From a virus, in the IMG/VR virus record IMGVR_UViG_3300023116_004895, positions 1-46,740 of that record: 46,740 nucleotides of DNA; one strand, written 5' to 3'. Shown one piece after another: positions 30,583-38,096 of the stretch. The notes beneath the pieces are model-generated. The model had not been told where the DNA came from, made no database searches, and saw only the letters and a list, made by a program, of their open reading frames with translations. Both the position numbers and the translations under genes were made by a program. Each line of letters begins with the position of its first letter. Position 1 is the first letter of the stretch.

Positions 30583-30590
30583 TATTTATC
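30583..30590 (-). promoter_or_regulatory. T4-type late promoter GATAAATA
   Basis: Minus-strand GATAAATA, about 39 bases before the ATG at 30544. It would drive the 148-residue gene, the Pro-rich capsid-targeted gene and the large transglycosylase gene. Confidence 0.75.
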
Positions 30591-30600
30591 AGAGTACAGC

Positions 30601-31662
30601 ATGAAGATAGCAATTTTCCTTACCGGTCTAATAATAGACAAAACTCCAACATTAGAATATATTAAACACATGTTTGATGATTTTGCAAGAAGAAATAGCT
30701 TGCAAATTGATTATTATTGTCACTTTTGGGATAGTACAGGTTTATATCCTTATGATATAGATTATCAAATTACAAAGATAACTGTACCTTGGGAAAATCG
30801 TGGCAGTGTAGATCGTGCAATTAATACTTTTAAACCAAGAGAATACAAAGTAAGTAAATTTTCAGATATACATGATCATTTTTTAATTTATTACAAAAAC
30901 AAATTTAAAGACAATGAATGGGTACAAGACACAATTTCAATGATCGAAGATCAGCAATTTAACAAAAACTTACATCCAAACTTTTTTATAGACAACTTTA
31001 AAAATCCACATCATGTATTTGATAAATGGTGGCACTATCATGTATTTTACTGCAGATATGTTCATGTTGTTTCACAAGCATTTAGTGCTTCGCAATCTAA
31101 AAATCTTATTAAGAATTCAAACGAAGAATATGCGGCTGTTATTAAATGGAGATACGATGTACTAGCTGATTTAATTTCTAATAATGACAAAATGATAGAT
31201 GCAATTAAACATTGCTCAGATGATTCTGTTTTTTATACAGAATTAGCATGGGAAGGAAACGAATGGAAAGAAGACTTACCATATGATATTAACAGTGCGC
31301 CTGTGAACAAAACTATAAGTTTACACGACGGTTGGTGGATGACTAGTAATTCTGTTAATAATACATTAGCAGAAACCTTACTAACTAAATATTCCGAAGT
31401 CGATGACGGTCAACACATTAGATTTTATAAGTCGATTAAGTCCGACGAGTATCAGATTAAATTAACTAATAGAATACAACATAATATTATACGCTTTCCC
31501 GAATCAATACCAAAAGATTACAACTCAAAACCTTGGGAGTATTTTCATACATTGTATCAGAAAAACTTTAACACAAAAAAACAAAGCGATTTCAGAGGTC
31601 CTATAGATCACTGCGATGAAAGAGCAAAATACTATACTATCAAATATTTTAATTTTTATTAG
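30601..31662 (+). CDS. Putative glycosyltransferase-like protein (moron pair, plus strand)
   Basis: A 353-residue protein. Its start MKIAIFLTGL, the segment QIDYYCHFWDS and YAAVIKWRYDVLADL line up with MRIAVLVTG, VDYYGYFWDD and YDIVIRTRSDVAFKD of the 290-residue product on the opposite strand, so the two are related. The R-x-R/Y-x-D-V motif resembles the metal-binding DxD-type site of GT-A-like enzymes, but activity is inferred. It is one of few plus-strand genes, is more AT-rich than its flanks by eye, and its stop overlaps its partner's stop (TTA/TAG). It looks like a recent insertion between two operons. Confidence 0.7.
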   Translation: MKIAIFLTGLIIDKTPTLEYIKHMFDDFARRNSLQIDYYCHFWDSTGLYPYDIDYQITKITVPWENRGSVDRAINTFKPREYKVSKFSDIHDHFLIYYKNKFKDNEWVQDTISMIEDQQFNKNLHPNFFIDNFKNPHHVFDKWWHYHVFYCRYVHVVSQAFSASQSKNLIKNSNEEYAAVIKWRYDVLADLISNNDKMIDAIKHCSDDSVFYTELAWEGNEWKEDLPYDINSAPVNKTISLHDGWWMTSNSVNNTLAETLLTKYSEVDDGQHIRFYKSIKSDEYQIKLTNRIQHNIIRFPESIPKDYNSKPWEYFHTLYQKNFNTKKQSDFRGPIDHCDERAKYYTIKYFNFY

Positions 31663-32531
31663 GCTTTGTCAGGATTCTCAAATTGATATTGATTAAACTG
31701 TTGCTCGATATATTGGAAATTTAGTTGATGTAATTCTTCATCATACCGTATTAGTTTACAATCAAATGGCATCGGCCACACTACGCTAAAACTTAACATA
31801 TTTGTCTTAGAGTACATTGCTAACTTATTCCATATCCAATGCGGCGGCTCTGGAAAATCACTTACTTGTAGTTCATACCATAATTGTTTGTGTTCGGTTG
31901 CTAATTTTAAACAATGATCTTCGATATTATTATTAAATTTGTACCAGACATCTGGTTTGCTTATGAATGCAAAATCTGCAAATAACGGAATACCACTGTC
32001 TATATAGAGCCAAGGCGAAAACATTTTATCATTGAATATTGGATTTCGATATATGTTTTCAAATGCTTCTGTCCAGTACTTTACATCCATATCTTTAAAA
32101 GCAACGTCACTGCGAGTCCGTATTACAATGTCATAATCAGATAGTGTTCCTAACATTTTAGTTATTTTGCCACTACAAATATACTGTCCCCAGAAGTTTT
32201 TAGCATAGTTGCTGATATATTGTTTTTCTACACCGAATAAATGTGCATGTTTGAATTTATCTGATACAAAGGACCAATCTAAATGTTGATTTATATTTTG
32301 TACACTATCTATAAATTTATCTATTACATTGTCATAATTTTGTATATGATACCGTATAGGTGCATATGTATTTTCTATTCTACTACGCAAATCAGGATCA
32401 CCGTCGTCCCAAAAATATCCGTAGTAATCTACGTCAATTCCACAACCGTCGGGAAAAACTCGATTTTTAAACCACCAGGCACCCTGCTCAAGATGTCTTG
32501 GCTGCCCGGTTACTAATACTGCTATTCTCAT
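31659..32531 (-). CDS. Putative glycosyltransferase-like protein (moron pair, minus strand)
   Basis: A 290-residue protein starting MRIAVLVTGQPRHLEQGAWW, with VDYYGYFWDDGDPDLRSRIE and YDIVIRTRSDVAFKDMDV. The RTRSDV motif after a strand is like that in families of nucleotide-sugar transferases acting on cell-surface glycans. It is related to the convergent plus-strand gene. It lies nine bases after the capsid-targeted 212-residue gene, so it can be read by the same late operon. The likely role is sugar transfer to a virion or surface component; not proven. Confidence 0.7.
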   Translation of the reverse strand: MRIAVLVTGQPRHLEQGAWWFKNRVFPDGCGIDVDYYGYFWDDGDPDLRSRIENTYAPIRYHIQNYDNVIDKFIDSVQNINQHLDWSFVSDKFKHAHLFGVEKQYISNYAKNFWGQYICSGKITKMLGTLSDYDIVIRTRSDVAFKDMDVKYWTEAFENIYRNPIFNDKMFSPWLYIDSGIPLFADFAFISKPDVWYKFNNNIEDHCLKLATEHKQLWYELQVSDFPEPPHWIWNKLAMYSKTNMLSFSVVWPMPFDCKLIRYDEELHQLNFQYIEQQFNQYQFENPDKA

Positions 32532-32540
32532 ATAAAACTC

Positions 32541-33179
32541 TTAGTTTAGCGGAAGTTCTGGGTTAGATGTTCTGAAGTCTTTTTTACGCATAACTGTTTT
32601 AGCAATCAAATCTAGTTCTTGCTTGTTGCTATCCCAGTCTAATGCAAACGGTACGTTTACATCACTACGCATGTCTTTAATAACTGCTTCAGCGTCTGGA
32701 CCCATTTGTGCAATTCGCTTACCATACTTATTATAAGCATCTTTAAACAAAATTGCAAGCTCTTTTAGTGTAATTGGCTGTTTATTTCTTCTATCATTTA
32801 CACGATCCAAAAAGTGCTTTGTAAATTCTACATCAATTCCAACTGCAGCAAATAGTCTATCCAAATGTTTTTCTAATGTATCTAACATCGGCTGTGTAAT
32901 CTCTGTTGGATAACCTTCGCTTTCAGCCATGTACTTGTCACGATACATCTGTTCAATTTCTCTGTGATCAAAACCGCCAAACGTTCTACCAATGTCAAAT
33001 GCATAACTGCTGATACTGCGTCGATTACCTTTACTCATTACAAGACGGTGCATTGCTGCTAACATAGCTTCAATGAACGCTTCTTTTTGTCGTCGTTTTA
33101 TTTCTGCTTGTACTTCATCTTTGCTCATCGCTTCCTCCATATTAGGGAAGTCGATGTTTAAAAGTTCTGATAATTTCAT
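32541..33179 (-). CDS. Capsid-targeted protein with H-x-x-x-R nuclease-like domain
   Basis: A 212-residue protein. Its start MKLSELLNIDFPNMEEAMSK resembles the capsid-targeting leaders of its neighbours, although the cleavage site is less clear (LSE or MEE). The C-terminal part FTKHFLDRVNDRRNKQPITL, followed by KELAILFKDAYNKYG and KTVMRKKDF, has the H...R...R then helix pattern seen in BECR-fold RNase/toxin domains (RelE/DUF4258-like). If so it could be an injected nuclease, but only the pattern supports this. It is coupled to neighbours by a four-base overlap and a nine-base gap. Confidence 0.7.
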   Translation of the reverse strand: MKLSELLNIDFPNMEEAMSKDEVQAEIKRRQKEAFIEAMLAAMHRLVMSKGNRRSISSYAFDIGRTFGGFDHREIEQMYRDKYMAESEGYPTEITQPMLDTLEKHLDRLFAAVGIDVEFTKHFLDRVNDRRNKQPITLKELAILFKDAYNKYGKRIAQMGPDAEAVIKDMRSDVNVPFALDWDSNKQELDLIAKTVMRKKDFRTSNPELPLN

Positions 33180-33394
33180 CTTAAATCATCCCTGTACTCT
33201 TTCACGTAGTAATTCATTGGTTCGGTGTTTACTATTTCGAAGGTCTCGCCGTCGATATTCACGCCTGCCAACTTTTTTGGTTTTTTGCTTGTGAATTTTA
33301 CTACGTGTATTCTGCGCTCAATACCACGGTGGTTTACCTCAAGTATATACTGAGGAAACATATTACGCCACCATCTTTTGAGCAACTTCTTCAT
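33176..33394 (-). CDS. Small conserved T4-like phage protein
   Basis: A 72-residue basic protein (MKKLLKRWWRNMFPQYILEV...) with the end NYYVKEYRDDLR. The pattern of a basic amphipathic start, a middle strand KFTSKKPKKL and an ending in YRDDLR is one I know from small genes of marine T4-like phages. It overlaps the next gene by four bases. Function unknown. Confidence 0.7.
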   Translation of the reverse strand: MKKLLKRWWRNMFPQYILEVNHRGIERRIHVVKFTSKKPKKLAGVNIDGETFEIVNTEPMNYYVKEYRDDLR

Positions 33395-33407
33395 TTCTTT
33401 TTATTCC

Positions 33408-33701
33408 TTACTGCGAATTTAATTCTAGTTCGTATCTTACTGCTTCTAACTCGTCTATATAAGTTTGTAATTCTTGTTGACTTGCGTTTTTAGCCATAGC
33501 ATCAAAGTCACCATCATACTTGTCCATTGCTGCATCAAATGTTGGAGCATGAGTATAAAGATATTCTAATGCACTGTCACCTATGGTGCCAACATAATCA
33601 TACACTTTGTTGTATGCTGTTTGCAAATCTTTTACACCCAAGCCTTCGTTTAAATTTAGTCCTGCTAGTTGTACAATTCTATCTAAGTCTGACATTTTCA
33701 T
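33408..33701 (-). CDS. Small capsid-targeted-type protein
   Basis: A 97-residue protein. The start MKMSDLDRIVQLAGLNLNEG holds an L-x-E site (LNE19 before Gly20) like the other leaders here. The rest is acidic and helical (YDYVGTIGDSALEYLYTHAP). It is coupled by ATGA overlap to the 241-residue gene. Probably an internal capsid protein; its action is unknown. Confidence 0.65.
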   Translation of the reverse strand: MKMSDLDRIVQLAGLNLNEGLGVKDLQTAYNKVYDYVGTIGDSALEYLYTHAPTFDAAMDKYDGDFDAMAKNASQQELQTYIDELEAVRYELELNSQ

Positions 33702-34423
33702 TTCTTTTTGCCTGCTTTCATATTAGCACACCAGTGATACATTTTTTGTTTTTCACCGCTGCTATTTTTTGCTTTACGTCTTAGTTCAGTAACGCTACCG
33801 TCACAACTAGCACCTGCTGCTTTTACACGCCCAGGTCTACTTTTGCCTTTTACTTTACCATCAGCAAAGTTTTCTCCCATTACACGTTGTTTAAGAGATT
33901 GCCACCAACTTTGATTTTGTTGATTTGTTTTTGTCTGTTGTTTAGGTTGTTTGTTTTGTCCACCCCAGTTAATTTTATGTGCTAGGCTACCTGGTTCATT
34001 TTCGTTAAATGCTGTATCAGCATGTTTCTTAGCACTAGCACCATCTGGGTGTTTTGGATTAATACCAACAACTTCACCGTTTATTAGTTCGCTTATATTA
34101 CTTGCTTTGCCAATTTTGTCAAGCAATTGATGCAGTGGATCTTCAGGATCATAGTTACCACTTTCGTATCCACTTTTACCTCTTACTTCAGTGCGTTTAC
34201 CTGTTTCACTATCTGTAATATGTAGTACATACATATCATCATCACGTTCTAATTGTAGTTTATAACCTTCTAGTACTACTTCGGAACTTTCTTTAAGATA
34301 TGGCAAACTAAACCACAGTTTAAACCATTCTTGTGTGCCAGGCTTAACTTTATTCTTACGCTCGATGTCGTGAATACGTTTAGCAGTATGGCTCATGTTC
34401 TCTGTGATTTCATTCAACTTCAT
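33698..34423 (-). CDS. Capsid-targeted protein with basic two-Cys C-terminal module
   Basis: A 241-residue protein. The leader MKLNEITE is followed by Asn (I-T-E cleavage site). A middle part (VVLEGYKLQLERDDDMYVLH) is beta-like, then a Gln/Asn-rich stretch (KQPKQQTKTNQQNQSWWQ). The end carries a strongly basic module with two Cys: AGASCDGSVTELRRKAKN and YHWCANMKAGKKK. Similar C-terminal modules occur in marine T4-like phage proteins. I infer a packaged protein that may bind DNA, RNA or zinc. Confidence 0.7.
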   Translation of the reverse strand: MKLNEITENMSHTAKRIHDIERKNKVKPGTQEWFKLWFSLPYLKESSEVVLEGYKLQLERDDDMYVLHITDSETGKRTEVRGKSGYESGNYDPEDPLHQLLDKIGKASNISELINGEVVGINPKHPDGASAKKHADTAFNENEPGSLAHKINWGGQNKQPKQQTKTNQQNQSWWQSLKQRVMGENFADGKVKGKSRPGRVKAAGASCDGSVTELRRKAKNSSGEKQKMYHWCANMKAGKKK

Positions 34424-35631
34424 TTTACTAACCCTAAGTTAAATGCTTGGTTAGGTGTTGCACCTGGTACACCAAGAGGTTTTGGTTTACCATCGCCGCC
34501 AAAAAACTTTTTAGCCTGACGTTCTGTTTCGCCTGGTTTAACATCTACTGTAGTGTTAACACCTGGAACAATTTTACCATCTTCTTTTATTGCTATTCTT
34601 TGATTCTTAACATCATCAAACATTTTGTTAAATTTATTTAATGTTTTATCTAGACTTGCATTTACTTTTTTCTTTTTGTTATCAGTGTTAGATACCGGTA
34701 CATTGTTAGTATTTGGTGTGACTACCTTAGGTGATGATGTTTTTTGATTTGGTTCCATTTTGTTCCATGGCTTAGATGTATCCCAATCTTTATTCGGAAT
34801 CATTTCGGTAGGAACTTCAAAATCAAAAATACCAGGATCATAATATGGATTTGGTTGAGGATCACTGATACTGTTAGATCCAGGTTCTCTTACAGTGTAA
34901 TCTGGTAAGTCATGTCCTATTGACGGAAATACTCTTGCTCGTTCAGCAGGATCAAGTGTTCTGCGTAATTCTCCGTAATCACGTGCACCTATTTCGCCAG
35001 ATATTCTTCTGTAATCATCGTAATCTCCTCCTGTCATATCCAAGTTTCCACCGCTGCCCCAGCCTTCCTCGTCTTGTATAAGATGTTGAATTTCGTGTAT
35101 AATTGTGTTGAGAATTTCATCGTCGGAGTTAAGGTCGCCCCAAGGATTGAGTGTACCGATACCAATTTGACCACCTCCGGCCCAACCTTGTTCTTCTGGA
35201 TTACTAGAATTATCAAAAAATTCTATTTCTACATTTTTTAAAAATGGATATGACTTGAATATTTCGTCGTGGTTAAGAAATTTATTTAATTTTATTGGAT
35301 TCATTGGCCTTTGATTTGATATAGTTGCGTTATGATCCGACACTTCTTGACGCCAACGTCCTTCTAAACCTCTAACAGTGCCTGTTGCAGCCCATATTTC
35401 TTCCGGAGAATATCCTTGTGACTCCATTCGTTCCGCTTTACGAGCACGATCCGGATCCCACAATTTAGCCTGTTGTCCTATCATTGTTGTCTTGGTAGGT
35501 TTGATGTTTTTATCTGCTGTAGTAGCCGGTTGTCTAACAACTGGTGTGTTGTTAATTTCAGGATTAAGTTTTCCTAAGCCAACTGATGCTCTAGAACCCG
35601 GACCTTCGGATATAAATTCATTTAGTTTCAT
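34420..35631 (-). CDS. Capsid-targeted polyvalent-protein-like metallopeptidase
   Basis: A 403-residue protein with three recognisable parts. The leader MKLNEFISE before Gly10 closely resembles the T4 internal-protein leader MKTYQEFIAE and has an I-x-E site. Residues 68-97 (MESQGYSPEEIWAATG ... GLEGRWRQEV) match a short domain found in phage polyvalent proteins. Residues 175-235 hold the zinc motif HEIQH (179-183) followed by SGEIGARDYG, whose Glu213 is the likely third ligand, as in the gluzincin-like domain of polyvalent proteins. It would be packaged, injected and cleave a host protein early in infection. The C-terminus is Lys/Asn/Pro-rich. Confidence 0.8.
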   Translation of the reverse strand: MKLNEFISEGPGSRASVGLGKLNPEINNTPVVRQPATTADKNIKPTKTTMIGQQAKLWDPDRARKAERMESQGYSPEEIWAATGTVRGLEGRWRQEVSDHNATISNQRPMNPIKLNKFLNHDEIFKSYPFLKNVEIEFFDNSSNPEEQGWAGGGQIGIGTLNPWGDLNSDDEILNTIIHEIQHLIQDEEGWGSGGNLDMTGGDYDDYRRISGEIGARDYGELRRTLDPAERARVFPSIGHDLPDYTVREPGSNSISDPQPNPYYDPGIFDFEVPTEMIPNKDWDTSKPWNKMEPNQKTSSPKVVTPNTNNVPVSNTDNKKKKVNASLDKTLNKFNKMFDDVKNQRIAIKEDGKIVPGVNTTVDVKPGETERQAKKFFGGDGKPKPLGVPGATPNQAFNLGLVK

Positions 35632-35936
35632 GATACTAACGCCGTTAATAATTGTAATATCTCTATTGGATATATTGTTTGTCTATCGCTTGAAAGAGAT
35701 TGAATTCCTCTGCGCATTTTGTCAGCAGATTCTGGTGAAATATTTCCAGTACTTTCGAATCTATCAATTATAATGTTTATTCTAGAAATATCAATTGGAA
35801 GTTCTTGCTGTACTGCTTCGTTCTTTTTACGACCGTCACAATGAGCACGTTGAGAGAATCCTTTTGGATTATTACAATCAATTGAACGCTTGTACTTTGC
35901 GCTCCACTTCTCTCCTAGTATCTCATTAGTTTTCAT
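35628..35936 (-). CDS. Small capsid-targeted protein with two-Cys module
   Basis: A 102-residue protein starting MKTNEILGE before Lys10 (L-x-E site). The basic two-Cys module YKRSIDCNNPKGFSQRAHCD follows directly. The C-terminal half is helical (NIIIDRFESTGNISPESADK). I chose the ATG at 35936, one base after the previous stop codon; longer frames run back into the upstream gene. Predicted internal capsid protein. Confidence 0.72.
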   Translation of the reverse strand: MKTNEILGEKWSAKYKRSIDCNNPKGFSQRAHCDGRKKNEAVQQELPIDISRINIIIDRFESTGNISPESADKMRRGIQSLSSDRQTIYPIEILQLLTALVS

Positions 35937-35937
35937 A

Positions 35938-36288
35938 TTACCACTTTCTACATGACCAATAACGAGCTTTCCACTTTGGACCTGGATTGTCGCAATTATG
36001 TCTAGCACGGAAACTTTTACGTCTTTTCGGATTAGACTTCTTAATACGCATATTAGGATCACCAAAGTTTACTTTTACAACATTGCCTTTATCGTTTTTA
36101 ACGTAAACTTTAAATTTCTTCACGTCACCACGCATTGGCTTGTTTAGTTTAACTTTACGTCCTTGATACTCTGCTTCGAATACACCTTCTTCTTCTGCAT
36201 ATCCTAGTTCGCCAAACTCTTCGTGAAAGTCTTGTGTATCTTCTAACGTAATTTCTTCGTTAAGTTGTGTAAATTCATAAATCTTCAT
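35938..36288 (-). CDS. Capsid-targeted protein with two-Cys C-terminal module
   Basis: A 116-residue protein. The leader MKIYEFTQLNE before Glu12 has an L-x-E site. An acidic part (FHEEFGELGYAEEEGVFEAE) is followed by basic beta-like segments and a final module RKSFRARHNCDNPGPKWKAR ending in WSCRKW, again two Cys in a strongly basic context. It is the first gene after the late promoter at 36319-36326 and heads the operon of packaged-type proteins. Confidence 0.75.
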   Translation of the reverse strand: MKIYEFTQLNEEITLEDTQDFHEEFGELGYAEEEGVFEAEYQGRKVKLNKPMRGDVKKFKVYVKNDKGNVVKVNFGDPNMRIKKSNPKRRKSFRARHNCDNPGPKWKARYWSCRKW

Positions 36289-36292
36289 AAAA

Positions 36293-36335
36293 ACACCCTT
36301 GGTAATAGTCGTTAGTACTATTTATCCAAGGGTGT
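36293..36335 (-). terminator. Terminator hairpin that encloses a late promoter
   Basis: On the minus strand ACACCCTTGG and CCAAGGGTGT form a perfect 10-bp stem, followed by TTTTT. An inner ATAGT/ACTAT stem extends it. It ends the transcript of the 136-residue gene. The loop contains the late promoter of the next gene (36319-36326). Confidence 0.85.
36319..36326 (-). promoter_or_regulatory. T4-type late promoter GATAAATA in a terminator loop
   Basis: Minus-strand GATAAATA about 31 bases before the ATG at 36288, with its first base being part of the terminator stem. It should start the operon from the 116-residue gene through the 290-residue gene. Confidence 0.75.
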
Positions 36336-36352
36336 AAAGTTTTTAGTAAAAC

Positions 36353-36763
36353 TTATGGTGTTTCGTCACCTTCGAGATCATCTGCATTAGTTAATGATGA
36401 ATCGTCGCCTGCTTCTTCAATTTGTGCGCCGCCATCTGTCAGATCTGCGTCGAAGTTCCATGGATATGTGTTGCCATCATTTCCTGTAACTTTTCTACCA
36501 GAAATTTTAGTAACTTGTAACTGGTCACCTGAATCATTCAATACTGTAATTGACATTTGACCTGCTGTAAGTGCTGCACTTGCTGCATCTGTTAGTGTGC
36601 AAACTGCAGTGTTAGTGCCGTCTGAACATAAAAAACGCTTTGACGCTTTTTGTTTTACAATCCATCCTGCTACACTAGCTGTACCATTATGGAATTGTAC
36701 TTTGATTTCGTTTCCGCCTGCTGTTGGTGTTCCGAAAAATCTTTTGTTTAGTGGTCTTCCCAT
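36353..36763 (-). CDS. Late, probably structural protein
   Basis: A 136-residue protein (MGRPLNKRFFGTPTAGGNEI...) rich in Ala/Thr/Gly/Asp, with beta-like segments (GQMSITVLNDSGDQLQVTKI) and an acidic tail (GDDSSLTNADDLEGDETP). It is a single-gene transcript between its own late promoter and the hairpin at 36293-36335. MGRPLNKR-type starts occur in small structural genes of marine phages. Probably a virion surface or decoration protein; not proven. Confidence 0.7.
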   Translation of the reverse strand: MGRPLNKRFFGTPTAGGNEIKVQFHNGTASVAGWIVKQKASKRFLCSDGTNTAVCTLTDAASAALTAGQMSITVLNDSGDQLQVTKISGRKVTGNDGNTYPWNFDADLTDGGAQIEEAGDDSSLTNADDLEGDETP

Positions 36764-36815
36764 TTGTTTTCTCCTTTGACGTTCTAGGTCTACGGGGTGG
36801 TGTCCCCATAAGCTC

Positions 36816-37313
36816 TTATTGAGCAGTAGTATTTATCGGATATCTTCGAATACCTATAGCTTTATTAGGTTTATAATAGTCATACCGAACTTCATTGTTT
36901 TGATTACCGCCAAGTATTACCCAATATTCGGTGTTGTCTACTAGTCTTGTTTCTACGTAAAAGCCAACGTGTCCTTGCCAACCTTGATTACCTCTTGGAA
37001 ACACAACAACATCTCCACGTTGTATATTAGCACGTTCAACACGTTCTCCCCATTGTAAAAAACTTCTGGCCATTAACGGACTATCGCTGACACTTGAACT
37101 ACCAGGTATATTATCTATCTCTAGTACACTGTTAACAAACGCTGCACACCATTCTGTTCGCACAGGATCTACACCGACTAGTTCTTTCAACTCTGAACGA
37201 TTTTGTCTTTCTTGCAAACCAATATATGGTTGTGCAGTAATAACACTATCGTTGGTACTAACAGTATTACAGCCGCTGACAGCGGCTGCTAATAAAAAAA
37301 TAATCACTCTCAT
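36816..37313 (-). CDS. Lipoprotein peptidoglycan hydrolase (NlpC/P60- or CHAP-like)
   Basis: A 165-residue predicted lipoprotein: MRVIIFLLAAAVSGC has a lipobox with Cys15. The catalytic pattern is Cys56 in EWCAAFVNSVL, then GDVVVFPRG and His115 in GHVGFYV, followed by ILGGNQNN; this matches the Cys-His hydrolases of the TIGR02594/NlpC-P60 type. It would sit on the membrane and cut peptide bonds in peptidoglycan, either helping lysis or blocking superinfection. It is the last gene of the uvsE operon. Confidence 0.85.
   Translation of the reverse strand: MRVIIFLLAAAVSGCNTVSTNDSVITAQPYIGLQERQNRSELKELVGVDPVRTEWCAAFVNSVLEIDNIPGSSSVSDSPLMARSFLQWGERVERANIQRGDVVVFPRGNQGWQGHVGFYVETRLVDNTEYWVILGGNQNNEVRYDYYKPNKAIGIRRYPINTTAQ
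36830..36837 (-). promoter_or_regulatory. T4-type late promoter GATAAATA
   Basis: Minus-strand GATAAATA inside the last codons of the lipoprotein gene, about 67 bases before the ATG at 36763. Two short hairpins (GCTC-AATAA-GAGC and GGGG-ACACCA-CCCC) lie between it and the ribosome site and would be in the 5' leader. Confidence 0.65.
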
Positions 37314-37328
37314 AAAGATATTTAGTGA

Positions 37329-38096
37329 TTATTCCTCTAAGAAAAAGTTCTCAATTTTAATGTAAGGAGTGCTATTATCAATATTGTGCAATATTTTGCT
37401 GGTTACTACATTAATAGTAGTGCCATTTTTAATACGTTTTTCAAACATAGGCAAAAATGCATTGTGTTTAGTATGTACCCATACCTTAACTGCACCATAT
37501 TCACTTGCACAAATATACCATCTAATTTCTTTATGTGTATATTCATATACACTACGTACAAATAGTTTTCTATTATCGTAGTCTGCAGGGTTTTTTAGTT
37601 TTTTGTGTACATCATTTGTAAAGTAACTGATGTAATTGTTAAATGGAACAGTACCTAGTATACGACTTGCATCTTCTTCTAGTGTTTTAATGTTTGTATT
37701 TTCATTTAACTGTTGAACTGTTGTGTCTACATTAAATTGTAGTTCTAGCCAACGTGCAAGTCCTATATAACTGTTAATGTCGTCTTGTCTAGTGCGATGC
37801 CCCCAGGAGTTTCTGTCATTGTATGATTTATTTTCGATAAAACGTTGTAGTGTACTTCTAAAACTTGTTAAGGATTCTCCTGTAAGTTTAGCACTAATAA
37901 ACATTGTACGATAGTAGTCCCAAATAGCAGTAGCCTTTTCCATACTAATTTGAGGATTGGCTAACATAAAAATATCAAAGTTTGTAGTTTTATTTGGAAT
38001 ACACTGAAATTTATGTTCTTCTCCATTTAGATAGAATGTTTGAATTTTATCGTCTTCTTGTTCACGAACTAAATTATAATCGCTTTCGTAATCCAT
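37329..38096 (-). CDS. Conserved phage protein of unknown function
   Basis: A 255-residue soluble protein (MDYESDYNLVREQEDDKIQT...). It has a helical middle (SYIGLARWLELQFNVDTTVQ) and an alpha/beta C-terminal part (EIRWYICASEYGAVKVWVHT). It overlaps the uvsE stop by one base and is 15 bases before the lipoprotein gene. I do not recognise a family; position suggests an early gene with uvsE. Confidence 0.65.
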   Translation of the reverse strand: MDYESDYNLVREQEDDKIQTFYLNGEEHKFQCIPNKTTNFDIFMLANPQISMEKATAIWDYYRTMFISAKLTGESLTSFRSTLQRFIENKSYNDRNSWGHRTRQDDINSYIGLARWLELQFNVDTTVQQLNENTNIKTLEEDASRILGTVPFNNYISYFTNDVHKKLKNPADYDNRKLFVRSVYEYTHKEIRWYICASEYGAVKVWVHTKHNAFLPMFEKRIKNGTTINVVTSKILHNIDNSTPYIKIENFFLEE

